Assembly (NCBI GenBank): GCA_934636325.1
Contig: CAKUAK010000047.1
Span: 1 to 32,240, forward strand
Direction of reading: 5' to 3'
DNA from: an uncultured Eubacteriales bacterium
Lineage (GTDB): Bacteria; Bacillota; Clostridia; Oscillospirales; Butyricicoccaceae
Length of the DNA: 32,240 bases
A program made the translations under genes and the position numbers. Shown one piece after another: positions 18,701 to 26,408 of the stretch. The notes below the pieces were generated by a model, which had not been told where the DNA came from, did no database searches, and was given only the letters and a program-made list of their open reading frames with translations. Each line of letters begins with the position of its first letter. The first letter of the stretch is position 1.

Positions 18701-21700
18701 GTTCCAGCTGGTGGGATCGCTGTTTCTCTGTATCTCCGAGCCGTTGTCGCTGTAAAGAACTATGTTCGAAAGCTCTGCGCCCGCCGTCGTTCCGAAGAGG
18801 CCGACGTTATAGCAGTAGGAATCTATCCTGATATTCTTTATGTAATAATTCTGCCCATCATACTTTCCGCCGAACCAGTTATAGAGCACCATGTCATAGC
18901 TGCTCGAGGTGGTGTGGGCCACGGCCCCGGCGATAGGATGTATCAAGGCATTCTTTGTCTTATCCCCGAGGGCGCCGAGATCGGTACCGTTGACGTCATG
19001 GGTCTGCTTCCATGTGTGTATCGGACGGCTGCCGCCGGTGCTGTCGCCCCTTATGGCGTCACTTCTGGTCTGTGTGGCGCTGCTGGTCGAGCTGGTATAC
19101 TGGAGATAAGGGAAGTATCTGTAATTCGCCGATGTAACGTCGACGCTGACGCTGCCGGTGTTATTATAGAAGCTCCAGTTTATAAATTGCAGCTGTTCTG
19201 TCGAACGCACCTGATAGGGCAGGCTGTCGCTGCCCGGCTCCTTCGCGGTGCCCGAGGCACTGTTATAGCTGTAGGAATCGGCAAAGAAGGGGCAGACGGT
19301 GAAGGAATATTTTATCCCGCCCTGATCGAGGGTCCATGTGCCGTTGGCGTCCTTATAGGAATCAAGACGCAGGCCGTCGGCCGCTGTCCTGTATGCCACA
19401 AAGGTAAAGCCGGGGATCTGCTTTGCCAGCTCGCGCTCAACGTCGGTCTGGCGCTCGCCGGTGCGGAACACACCGTTCTCCGCACTTGACGTAAGTGTGG
19501 CCTCGGGCTCTGAACTCATCCAGTAATAGCCGTATCCGTACTGACGGATGGCTCCGCCGTCATCGTGGGCCTCGCAAAGGCTGCTGCCCTCCTTGCGGCC
19601 GTCCTCGCCGAAGCCGATAAAGGAGAAGTGATATCCGGCGTTGGCTCCGCCGGCCTCATACTCCCAATAGACCATGCCTATATCGCCCATATCGGCCTTG
19701 GTTATCCAGTCGCCGTAATGCACGTTGGCTCCGCCGATCCCGGTGACCGAGGCCGGATAGGGATATGCGTCCCCGATTTCGGCGGCGGTATTGGGATAAT
19801 AGTATGTATGCCCGGCGTCGGCACGGCCAAAGCCGTCGATGCCGAGTGTCTTCATGGCCGAATCGCTTACAGGCTGTGCGCCCGAGCTGCCCGGCTTGTA
19901 GTCATAAAGATGTATGCTTCCGGCAAACTCGTATGTTCCGTCATTGAGATAATAACAGCCGGAAACGCTGCCCGAGTTAGGCGAAAAGCCGTATGTAGTG
20001 CCGCCGGCCGAGCTGAGTGCCGTGGCGCAGTAGCTCTGGCGGATCGTACCCCTGTTCTCGGGGGTAAGACCGGCAAGGACGACGTCACCTTCGCGGATCT
20101 CGGGGATGTTGATGCTTGCGAGGGCATAGCTGCGGCGGATCTGTCCGCTGCTGCCGCCCGCAAGCCCGCCGACACGCAGGGTCGCAAAGGTGCTCGACGC
20201 CAGGATATCGGGGCAGCTGACGCTGCTTGAGCGTATCGTGCCTGTCTTATCGTTATAGCCGACGAGACCGCCGATATAGAATGTGCTTATGCTGAAGGCG
20301 TGGCCCTCGAGCCTGTATCCCGACACGGCGCAGTTATATATGCTGCCCCGGTTGAGACCGGCCAGCGCGCCGTTATATGCCGTGCGGCTCTGAACAACGG
20401 TCGATATGGACGCCGTCGGTGCGCCGCTGTCGCTCATCTTTTTGTCGGTCGTAAGGACGATGCTGCGCAGCTCGCCTGTGACACAGCCGAACATACCGGC
20501 ATAAAGGTCGCTGCCCTCTGTTTCAAAGGATATGCCCTTGATGGTGAAGCCGCCGCCATTATATGTGTGCTCAAAGGGCTGGGCCTCGCTGCGTCCTATG
20601 GGATACTGGACCGACACCGAGGCGCCGCCCGGGCCGTAGCTTCTCCAATCGTATGTGCCGTAATCTATCGCTCTGCCCTGAAGGAAGGCCGCCCCCTCGG
20701 GCAGATATGCCGTATAGGCCTGATAATATGTACTGAGGGCATAGAGCTGGCGCGCCGTGCGCACGCTTATCTGGTCGGGTATATCGCGCTCTGCCGAAAC
20801 GGCAGTCGACGCAAAGTGGGGGTTATAGAAATACTCCCTGCCGTCGACCGTCAGCCTGCGGTAGAAGCCCGTGACCTCTGTGACATTGACCATATCGGAG
20901 GGCAGAGGCAGCAGATAATATGTTTTTTCGCCGTTTTCGATCGTGACGGCATTGGTGGCATAAAGCCTGACCGTCCTGCCGTTCTGATCTGTCACCGTCA
21001 CATTAGAGGGCACATCGCCCTCGTATATCATGCCGTAGCCGTCACCCGAGAGGTCGCCCATCCCCATAAGTGTCGAGACATTGGCGCCGTAAAATCCGTA
21101 CTTTGCCGATGTACCGCTTCCGTACCGCTCGTAATATACAAGCGAGCCCGATTCGAACTCGGCCTGCCAGTCGCCGTAATGGGGCACACCGTAGAGCTTG
21201 GGGTAAGAATAAGAGCTGAGACCCATACCCTCGATCAGGTTATACGGATATGTGTCGCTGTTGTCGGCCGTGAAGGATGTATTGAGCTTATCTCTTACGG
21301 CCTCCCCGCGGTTCTCGCCGCTCCAATCGGTATAGCTGACGGCCTCTGTCCCCTCCAGCGGGGCGGCCTCCGACGCCGTGCCTATATAATATACGCGGTC
21401 TGTTTTCGGGCCCGAACCAGATGCCGCGGCCGCCGTGGAATAGCTCAGCTTGCCTGTCTCATCCAGCGGGGCGCATGCCGAATAGGATATGCTCACGCTG
21501 TCACGGCCGCCCAGCTCTCCCGCGCATATGCCCGCTGTTACCGGAGCTTCGAGAAAACCGGCCGTATAGCATTCGGATATGGCGATGCTGCCGCCTGTGC
21601 GGCCGCCTATAAGGCCGCCGGAAGCCTGTCCGCCGTAAAGATAAGAGTCGGCATAGCTTTTCGATATCGAAAGATCGCCCGCGTTATGGCCGACAAGGCC

Positions 21701-23242
21701 GCCCGACAGGTCCTCGCCGCTTATTACGGTCGATGCGAAGCTGCTCTTTATCGTGACCGACGCGCCGGCCTCTATCTCGCCGATAAGGCCGCCGGCCGTG
21801 CCGCCCGATATCCAGATATCCTTTTCGGTCTTGCCTCCGAGGTGCCCTCGCGCAAGGCTGAGGAACACCTGGCAGCCCTCGATGACGGCATCCTGCGATG
21901 TGATCCGCCCGGCAATGCCGCCGACAGCTCCGCTGCCCGATATCTCCGCACCGGCAAGGCGGATGTATTTAAGGCTGTCGCCGCCGAAGCTCTCGAAAAG
22001 CCCGGCGTCGCCCTCGGCCGATACAGGCAGATCGTATATGACAGGATGGTATTCCTTTTCCGCGACGACCGTCGTGCTCTCATAGCCTTTAAGGTGCTCG
22101 TTGAGTATCGGCTTGAAATCAAGCCCGGGATAGCAGGCGCTCCAGCTGTTGTCCGAAGCGCTGTCGAAGTCGATATCGCCCTTCTGGACGGCATATTTCA
22201 CGCCGTCGGATATGCCGGAATCGCCGTCGAGATTCTGAAGGTGACGGCCGCAGGTGATGACAGCCGTCCTATCGCCCTTTTCGTCCTTAGTGACGGAGTT
22301 ATAAAGGCTGTTGACGCGGTTCTTAAGGGTCGTCGTATAGCTCTCGACAAGCTGACTCTCCGACGATACCCTGACGGTGATCTTAAGATCGTCCCCGGGG
22401 GTCAGGTTGTGCTTTTTGAAGCGGGTCTGCTGAGAAAACCGCATGGCCTGCCCCTCTGTCAGATCGTCGATGACCATTGTGGCCGTATATGTGCGGTATT
22501 CCTGCTTGATCTCGCCGTGATTGTCGGTCAGCTCGATCTCGCCGGTCGAGTGCTTATGCTCGTCGGCAAGGGTGACATAGAAATGCAGCGGATAGTTGCC
22601 CTGCATATCGCAGGATATCCTGAGCAGCAGCTGCTCTCCGTTTATGATCTCTATATCGGGGTCGAGATCCCCCGTCGGCGCGGCGCCGACCGAATCTCCG
22701 CCGTAATAACCGACTTTAGCGCCGTCGGAAAGACGGCGCTCTCTATCGCGCAGAAAGCCGAATGTGCCATCCGGCGTATAATCCATTTGACCTTCGCTGT
22801 AAAAGACGGCATAGACGCTGCCGCCCGCCGGGTCGAACTCGACGACCCAGTTGGAATCCCACACAGCCCCGTCGACCTTATCCCGCGAAAGGATGACCGA
22901 CGCGGCAGAGCCCTCGGTCTCTTTATCCTCCGACCTGACATAATAAAGCGAGTTTTCGTCATATTTGTCCTCGTCGGCATCTATCGGGCGGCACCCCAGA
23001 GGCGTCGCGCCCGAACGGTAAGCGCTCTCCTGACCGGCGGCCTTGAGCTCGGTCAGCCGGTTCTGTGCCGCCATGAATATTATCTCGGCCTTGCTGTCGA
23101 GCTCGGTCTGGCGCACCTCGCGCTGCATTTTAACTATCGGTATCGACGCAAGAGCCAGCAGCGCCACAAGGATGACCGTGACCGTAAGCATCTCGGTCAG
23201 CGTAAATCCGCGCTGTCCCCGGTTTTCATGCATCTTTGTCAT
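15749..23242 (-). CDS. Giant type IV pseudopilin with GLUG solenoid modules (putative pilus-tip adhesin)
   Basis: A 2,497-residue protein that starts as a normal prepilin: leader to G12, then |FTLTEM (Glu at mature position 5) and a hydrophobic helix (LTVTVILVALLALASIPIV). Pilins usually have 120-200 residues. After a pilin-like N-terminal head there are three long modules, each opening with a strand like [IQ]-x-V-R-[TS]-x-x-Q-L, carrying GLUG repeats (GGLVGHNAGD, GGLVGYND, GGLVGVA) and closing with an HYGDW/HYGRW segment (residues 688, 1,175, 1,923). Two Ig-like/Big2-like domains (about 1,976-2,128) and InlB-like repeats with G-Y-x-F-x-G-W (about 2,265-2,415) follow. No sortase motif or SLH domain is present, so the pilus itself would anchor it. 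Ribosome site AAAGGAGGAAAG precedes ATG 23242. Its operon position between pilO and the minor pilins supports a tip adhesin role, which is inferred. Confidence 0.92.
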   Translation of the reverse strand: MTKMHENRGQRGFTLTEMLTVTVILVALLALASIPIVKMQREVRQTELDSKAEIIFMAAQNRLTELKAAGQESAYRSGATPLGCRPIDADEDKYDENSLYYVRSEDKETEGSAASVILSRDKVDGAVWDSNWVVEFDPAGGSVYAVFYSEGQMDYTPDGTFGFLRDRERRLSDGAKVGYYGGDSVGAAPTGDLDPDIEIINGEQLLLRISCDMQGNYPLHFYVTLADEHKHSTGEIELTDNHGEIKQEYRTYTATMVIDDLTEGQAMRFSQQTRFKKHNLTPGDDLKITVRVSSESQLVESYTTTLKNRVNSLYNSVTKDEKGDRTAVITCGRHLQNLDGDSGISDGVKYAVQKGDIDFDSASDNSWSACYPGLDFKPILNEHLKGYESTTVVAEKEYHPVIYDLPVSAEGDAGLFESFGGDSLKYIRLAGAEISGSGAVGGIAGRITSQDAVIEGCQVFLSLARGHLGGKTEKDIWISGGTAGGLIGEIEAGASVTIKSSFASTVISGEDLSGGLVGHNAGDLSISKSYADSYLYGGQASGGLIGGRTGGSIAISECYTAGFLEAPVTAGICAGELGGRDSVSISYSACAPLDETGKLSYSTAAAASGSGPKTDRVYYIGTASEAAPLEGTEAVSYTDWSGENRGEAVRDKLNTSFTADNSDTYPYNLIEGMGLSSYSYPKLYGVPHYGDWQAEFESGSLVYYERYGSGTSAKYGFYGANVSTLMGMGDLSGDGYGMIYEGDVPSNVTVTDQNGRTVRLYATNAVTIENGEKTYYLLPLPSDMVNVTEVTGFYRRLTVDGREYFYNPHFASTAVSAERDIPDQISVRTARQLYALSTYYQAYTAYLPEGAAFLQGRAIDYGTYDWRSYGPGGASVSVQYPIGRSEAQPFEHTYNGGGFTIKGISFETEGSDLYAGMFGCVTGELRSIVLTTDKKMSDSGAPTASISTVVQSRTAYNGALAGLNRGSIYNCAVSGYRLEGHAFSISTFYIGGLVGYNDKTGTIRSSSVSCPDILASSTFATLRVGGLAGGSSGQIRRSYALASINIPEIREGDVVLAGLTPENRGTIRQSYCATALSSAGGTTYGFSPNSGSVSGCYYLNDGTYEFAGSIHLYDYKPGSSGAQPVSDSAMKTLGIDGFGRADAGHTYYYPNTAAEIGDAYPYPASVTGIGGANVHYGDWITKADMGDIGMVYWEYEAGGANAGYHFSFIGFGEDGRKEGSSLCEAHDDGGAIRQYGYGYYWMSSEPEATLTSSAENGVFRTGERQTDVERELAKQIPGFTFVAYRTAADGLRLDSYKDANGTWTLDQGGIKYSFTVCPFFADSYSYNSASGTAKEPGSDSLPYQVRSTEQLQFINWSFYNNTGSVSVDVTSANYRYFPYLQYTSSTSSATQTRSDAIRGDSTGGSRPIHTWKQTHDVNGTDLGALGDKTKNALIHPIAGAVAHTTSSSYDMVLYNWFGGKYDGQNYYIKNIRIDSYCYNVGLFGTTAGAELSNIVLYSDNGSEIQRNSDPTSWNYQSNGMPRDVKSYACSYTLGGLVGVAYDYKAELGSGRITNCAIAGYTIKDGSKNLLALGEATIGGLVGVANVSLDRCSAVADIEANSTHRWSDDSSLNSALWGNFVRIGGLVGGLRYNATNCYTGGSIKVDGELLKERIVAGDTTNQQFADGSTRVDIKWSNSRDEFAKEDGSKDKRKNQYPATYVYIGGIGGSGFSANFKNFSGGSGAADGTPYFENCYTYIDLPEMQGTICGISLIGSIADRYGRTTMTVRNCYYLDNIKNKLTFDKISKCVNPYPKRRSLADVLNTDAARDAMLYGDLTYLGRYTPDNANSNNFTINGVTGLTYDQMSNRIGGAGIQTQNGLNRRYDIFTDALGSAFSWVTLSEHGATVNGKYSFPGSDSALKGQNYPFPTVLTQRNIFGDTVSLHYGRWPKVGLFWSEGIVSLDMIADYDSQSQRSILKLELRPENTSLDPSDQPVFAYTNEGIVSAEYAWNANGGIDVTLVGLKVGATEVEASIGGYTARLMVTVTAEMNAAVEPASIEQYVDDDAAAVTMTAADKRGKAVPGVTWQIINSDTSTVSFTEPSAQDDGSYTLTVKGLAEGEATLQMIASCTLGGNTYEGVAVLPVTFYNRGVLGAANIATQEPYYYQGTMNKELTAWKTGNEPQQMTGLTDAPKPDNGSLFIYGRGAKAALGSFSIAGMTVTDSTGASYDVMQDNSVYSISVGEVSTIGSDSFRGLTVHGSRTGDLTIQMTLMSQSGGRFTLVMPYTLTQEDTEIDAVYLDADGKEVYRAKVGYGQTPGLPPAEVVAAMTPPEGYVFAGLDSPSGWQPSPDGAAYDDVTFTPVWRKASYTVTFKGIGMETSTLEVAPGEAVTWPASPARSGYRFMGWTIDGSQRYKDTDRYVLSSEVTFLAVWRKQVTITAYDTYDNVKMGEWTVADYDNGFTATFSYRWLVSSGEFELRMDSKTGIQYEFSRSTGWYGYTYTITIPADQFPQDEYETD
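17462..19225 (-). repeat. GLUG module 3 of the giant pseudopilin
   Basis: Residues about 1,340-1,927. It opens with LPYQVRSTEQLQFIN and carries VGLFGTTAGAELSNI, GGLVGVAYDYK, IGGLVGVANVSLDRC and IGGLVGGLRYNATNC. It is longer than modules 1 and 2 because of inserts rich in polar residues, and closes with HYGRW at 17462-17476. Confidence 0.72.
19706..20795 (-). repeat. GLUG module 2 of the giant pseudopilin
   Basis: Residues about 817-1,179. It opens with QISVRTARQLYALS, includes YNGALAGLNRGSIYNC, IGGLVGYNDKTGTIRSS and VGGLAGGSSGQIRRSY, and closes with HYGDW at 19706-19720, whose 15 bases are identical to those of module 1. Its length is very close to module 1, and the modules probably arose by duplication followed by divergence. 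Confidence 0.75.
21167..22255 (-). repeat. GLUG module 1 of the giant pseudopilin
   Basis: Residues about 330-692. It opens near AVITCGRHLQNL, contains several GLUG-type repeats (AVGGIAGRI, GTAGGLIGEI, SGGLVGHN, SGGLIGGR) spaced about 22-30 residues apart with S-x-[AS]-x-[SA] strands between, and closes with the HYGDW segment at 21167-21181. The repeat pattern predicts a right-handed beta-solenoid. Confidence 0.75.
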
Positions 23243-23267
23243 ATATGGCGCTTTCCTCCTTTATATC

Positions 23268-23804
23268 TCAGGACGCGATCTCGAAAAATGTTATCAGTGC
23301 GTCGACCGTGACCCCGGCCCCGTCGCTGCGCTCGTCGGCTATGCTCAGGTCGGATATCTGGTTTATATTGCCGCTGTCGCACAGCTGGTCTATGATGGCT
23401 CTGGCCTGCTGATATGTACCGGTCTTGAAGGTCATCGAAACAGGGCGCATGACGATATATCCGTCCTGCTCGACAGGCGATGAGAAATCGAGCGAATACT
23501 CCTGTGTGGCGTCGAGTATGCGGTAAAGCTCGCGCATGAGGACGACGCTGTTGTCATAGGTCGGGATGGCCTTTTCGGTGCCGTCGACCTTTACCTCGGC
23601 TATCTTTTTCTCCATGGACCGCATCTGAGCCAGCTTGATGGTGTTGGAAAGTATCTCGCACTGCTCGCCCTCGGTATCCATACTGTATTGGCTTATCTGA
23701 TCGTTGACCGGCTCGAATATCAGCCTGAAATATCCGAGACCGATGACCATGACGGCCAGCACCAGCAGAAGGATCTTTTCTCTTTTTGTCAGTTCGCGCT
23801 TCAT
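23268..23804 (-). CDS. pilO: Type IV pilus inner-membrane alignment protein PilO-like
   Basis: A 178-residue membrane protein with a single N-terminal transmembrane helix (residues 11-29, ILLLVLAVMVIGLGYFRLIF), a charged segment, and a C-terminal alpha/beta domain with the ferredoxin-like strand pattern of PilO/GspM (MRPVSMTFKTGTY, ARAIIDQL, TVDALITFF). PilO pairs with PilN and links cytoplasmic PilM to pilus assembly. Its ATG overlaps the pilN stop as ATGA, and an AGGAGG site lies 10 bases upstream inside pilN. The sequence is not strongly conserved in this family, so the call leans on topology and on its place directly after pilM and pilN. Confidence 0.83.
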   Translation of the reverse strand: MKRELTKREKILLLVLAVMVIGLGYFRLIFEPVNDQISQYSMDTEGEQCEILSNTIKLAQMRSMEKKIAEVKVDGTEKAIPTYDNSVVLMRELYRILDATQEYSLDFSSPVEQDGYIVMRPVSMTFKTGTYQQARAIIDQLCDSGNINQISDLSIADERSDGAGVTVDALITFFEIAS

Positions 23805-24454
23805 TGTGCGTCATCCTCCTGCTGCAGGGTTATTGTCAGCGAAAAGCTGAGCACCGACGCCGGGCGATCCTTTTCGGTCTCGGCCAGATTGAGCTCGACC
23901 CGGCTGACTATCGGCTGTTTTTCGATGACCGAGAACATATCGGATATCTCCGAAAGGCTCATGCCAGACATATAGACCTCGGCCGTGTCATCCTTGATAT
24001 CGACGGCGTCGACGCTGCCGCGGGGCATCATGACCGTCTCGATAAGATCGAGCACGTCGCGGCGCTGCACCTTCACAAGGCGGTCCTGACGCTGATCGGC
24101 GCCGTTTTCTCCGTCGACTTCGGTGCTGCCCGTCATCCAGTCCATAGAATATGTGCGGTATTCGAGAAGCACACGGTCGTAATCGGAGAGCTGGGCTTCA
24201 AGCTCTGTATTCTGCCGGTGGGCCGTCTGGTACTCTCCCTCGGCCTTTGAAAGGCGGCCGTAAAGATCAATAACGCCGACCTTGGCGACAATGACGCAAA
24301 GCAGCGCGATGACCGCGCCGCCGATGGCGACGGTCTTTACCTTATCGCCGCGCCCCTCGCGCATATTCATGTTTATGCCCGTCTTGCGCGGGCAGCGGAT
24401 CATCTTTCGTGTGGAGGGCGTCTTTACGCCCTCATGTTCTTTTTCCTTTATCAT
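23801..24454 (-). CDS. pilN: Type IV pilus assembly protein PilN-like
   Basis: A 217-residue bitopic membrane protein. I choose ATG 24454, which overlaps the pilM stop as ATGA; the open frame upstream is only the antisense frame inside pilM. A basic cytoplasmic tail of about 40 residues contains GINMNMRE, the place where PilN proteins carry their PilM-binding Asn motif. A transmembrane helix (41-60, TVAIGGAVIALLCVIVAKVG) is followed by a coiled segment (LYGRLSKAEGEYQTAHRQN) and a C-terminal ferredoxin-like domain ending in strands LSFSLTITL. PilN forms a heterodimer with PilO and holds PilM at the membrane. The PilM-binding motif is a loose match, so the assignment rests mainly on order and topology. 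Confidence 0.83.
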   Translation of the reverse strand: MIKEKEHEGVKTPSTRKMIRCPRKTGINMNMREGRGDKVKTVAIGGAVIALLCVIVAKVGVIDLYGRLSKAEGEYQTAHRQNTELEAQLSDYDRVLLEYRTYSMDWMTGSTEVDGENGADQRQDRLVKVQRRDVLDLIETVMMPRGSVDAVDIKDDTAEVYMSGMSLSEISDMFSVIEKQPIVSRVELNLAETEKDRPASVLSFSLTITLQQEDDAQ

Positions 24455-25464
24455 TGCAGACCTCCGCGTATACCCTCGCTCACACCGCCGATAGCCCTGA
24501 GATAGAGCCACGGCTCTTCGGGGCGCGCATCCTCGGGCAGAAGCTCGGCCCCCGAACGCATTTTCAGCTTTGTCATCTCTCCGACAGCCGACATGAGGGG
24601 TTCGATCCCGCATCCGCCTCCGCAGAGGAAGAGCTCTTCAAGCCTGCTGTCCCAGTTGTTATAGTGATAGAAATTGACAGCCTTCATGATCTCGACGGCC
24701 AGCCTGTTATAAAAATCATGGGCATACTGTGTATCGAGGACGCCGCTGTAATTGGTCTCTTTATAGCTGTGGGCCACATGGACATCGACGCCGCACTGCT
24801 CGGCGATTATATCGTCAAGCTGCGAAAGCCCCATGTCTATCTCCCTCTGGCCGGCGCTGTCACGCCCGTGGAAGATATGAAGGCTGGTGGTGCGGTGACC
24901 GATGTTGACGACGCATCGGTCGGTCGGCCCCTCCCCGGTGCGGGCCATATATCCCTCGATAAGCGAGCTGTATGCACATTCGACCGGCGTCAGCACCTTG
25001 AGCTTAAAGCCCGCGCGGCGAAGCATCTCGCGGTATCGCTCGACGTCGGCCTTGGGCATGGCGCAGGCAAAGAGGCGCATTTCGGTCGGATAGCCCTGAT
25101 CGTCGCATATGATGTCGCGCATGGAATAATCGAAGAAATATTTGCTCTTTTCTTCGGTCAGAAAGTCGCGGAACTCATAGGGCAGATTATATGTCAGCTG
25201 CTGCTCGTTCATGGCCGGCATGGTCAGCTCTCTTGTGAAGATCTCGCTTGTCGGCAGGGTCACGGCCGCCCCGGCCAGGGGGATCCCGTTCTCCTTGGCC
25301 ATCTCTTTCAAAAAGTCGGCCATGGCGTCCATAGAGAGTATCTTTCCGTCCGACACCATCGAATCGGGCAGCTCGGCGTGGACGGCCTTTTTTAATTTAT
25401 TGCCGGCAAAACAGGCCATCTTGACGCTGTTTTCGCCGATATCTATTCCAACGATCTTACCCAC
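24451..25464 (-). CDS. pilM: Type IV pilus actin-like ATPase PilM
   Basis: A 337-residue cytoplasmic protein of the actin/FtsA-like fold. Nucleotide-binding signatures are in order: phosphate 1 GIDIGENSVKM (6-16), phosphate 2 CVVNIGHRTTSLHIF (184-198), and adenosine motif ELFLCGGGCGIEPL (277-290). PilM binds the PilN tail and forms the cytoplasmic ring of the pilus motor complex. Translation starts at GTG 25464, preceded by GTGAGGAT about 6 bases upstream within the 17-base gap after pilD. Its stop overlaps pilN. Length and motifs fit the family well. Confidence 0.93.
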   Translation of the reverse strand: MGKIVGIDIGENSVKMACFAGNKLKKAVHAELPDSMVSDGKILSMDAMADFLKEMAKENGIPLAGAAVTLPTSEIFTRELTMPAMNEQQLTYNLPYEFRDFLTEEKSKYFFDYSMRDIICDDQGYPTEMRLFACAMPKADVERYREMLRRAGFKLKVLTPVECAYSSLIEGYMARTGEGPTDRCVVNIGHRTTSLHIFHGRDSAGQREIDMGLSQLDDIIAEQCGVDVHVAHSYKETNYSGVLDTQYAHDFYNRLAVEIMKAVNFYHYNNWDSRLEELFLCGGGCGIEPLMSAVGEMTKLKMRSGAELLPEDARPEEPWLYLRAIGGVSEGIRGGLQ

Positions 25465-25480
25465 GTTTTATCCTCACTTT

Positions 25481-26269
25481 CTATAAAAGGCTGAGATACC
25501 AGCCGACAAACCTTGCGCCGAAAAGGGCCGTTATCCATGCGGCCAGCGCGATCGAAGGCCCCCAGGGTATCATGGGCTGGCCCTCTCTGCCCTTCTGCCC
25601 GATCAATCCGGCGATTATCCCGATGATGCAGGCCAGGACAAGGCAGAACAGATTTTCCTTCCAGCCGAAATAAAGTCCGGTCAGGAAAAGCAGCTTTATA
25701 TCTCCGCCGCCAAGGGCCTCGCGTCCCTTCCGCTTCTCCATCCAGAGGGCGATGAGCATGACCGCCCCGGCGACGGCAAAGCCGCCGATAAGGCCATCCA
25801 GAAGCCTTTTGGCCGGAGAGGCCGCCGAGAGCACCGGCCCGATAAACAGCACAATACCGACCGCTGTGAAACGGTCGGGGATGATGTATCCCTCCAAATC
25901 CGCGAAGGCGCATGCCATAATGACAGAGGCCACCGCCCATGCTTCAAGGGTTTGGAGCGAAATATCGTATTTTAAAAGCAGCGACAGAAATACCGCCGCC
26001 GAGCATATCTCGGCCGAAAGATGCCGGGCCGAGAGCTTCGCGCCGCAATAGCGGCACCGGCCGCCGTGGACAATATAGCTGAACACCGGCACAAGGTCGC
26101 CCGCCGACAGCACATGGCCGCATACATCACAGTGTGAGCGTCCGCGAAGGACACTCTCGCCATGGACGGTGCGCCAGGCCATACAATTCAAAAAGCTGCC
26201 CATGCAAGCCCCGAGCACGGAGGCCAGCAGGCAGCAGTATACCGTTATGAAGGGTGAAAGATAAAGCAT
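25481..26269 (-). CDS. pilD: Prepilin peptidase / N-methyltransferase PilD
   Basis: A 262-residue polytopic membrane aspartic protease that cuts prepilins after Gly and N-methylates the new first residue. The N-terminal part has GSFLN (24-28) and the two CxxC pairs CDVC (47-50) and CRYC (72-75) of the zinc-binding cytoplasmic domain. Catalytic aspartates are D124 in ADLEGYIIPD and D190 in GGGDIKL, the GxGD motif. About six to seven hydrophobic segments follow the expected layout. ATG 26269 is preceded by AAAGGAGA. All five prepilin-like proteins of this operon should be its substrates. All residues expected for both activities are present. Confidence 0.96.
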   Translation of the reverse strand: MLYLSPFITVYCCLLASVLGACMGSFLNCMAWRTVHGESVLRGRSHCDVCGHVLSAGDLVPVFSYIVHGGRCRYCGAKLSARHLSAEICSAAVFLSLLLKYDISLQTLEAWAVASVIMACAFADLEGYIIPDRFTAVGIVLFIGPVLSAASPAKRLLDGLIGGFAVAGAVMLIALWMEKRKGREALGGGDIKLLFLTGLYFGWKENLFCLVLACIIGIIAGLIGQKGREGQPMIPWGPSIALAAWITALFGARFVGWYLSLL

Positions 26270-26361
26270 GGCCTTTCTCCTTTCGTGTTATCCCCGGCTC
26301 ATCGCGCCCGGCCGTCAACCCCCGGCCTTCCCGCGCTTTGCCAAAGAACTTTCTTTTTTTC

Positions 26362-26393
26362 ATATATCCCCGGGCATATGCCCGGGGATATAT
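26362..26393 (-). other. Perfect 32-base palindrome in the pilA-pilD spacer
   Basis: A 16-bp perfect inverted repeat with no spacer, built on ATATATCCCCGGGCAT, lies 15 bases after the pilA stop. On the pilA transcript it is followed by a run of A, not U, so it does not look like an intrinsic terminator. A stable hairpin just after a major pilin gene could protect the pilA message or mark an RNA processing site, giving more PilA than downstream products. This role is inferred. The rest of the 139-base spacer holds only the pilD ribosome site. Confidence 0.7.
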
Positions 26394-26408
26394 TGTGTAA
26401 AACTTCAA

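Noticed and set aside
17675..19489. A 604-codon antisense open frame within the giant pseudopilin
   Set aside because: Same codon-bias shadow; no domain, no ribosome site, and the coding strand shows GLUG repeats here.
20300..23311. A 1,003-codon open frame antisense to the giant pseudopilin
   Set aside because: It lies opposite a protein with clear domains, lacks a ribosome site, and its product is rich in Cys, Arg, Gly and His without any motif. The pseudopilin gene rarely uses TTA, CTA and TCA codons, which removes stops from the opposite strand.
24455..24613. N-terminal extension of pilN by 53 residues
   Set aside because: The extension lies inside pilM, is Arg/Cys-rich, and has no ribosome site; ATG 24454 overlaps the pilM stop as ATGA, the usual coupled start.
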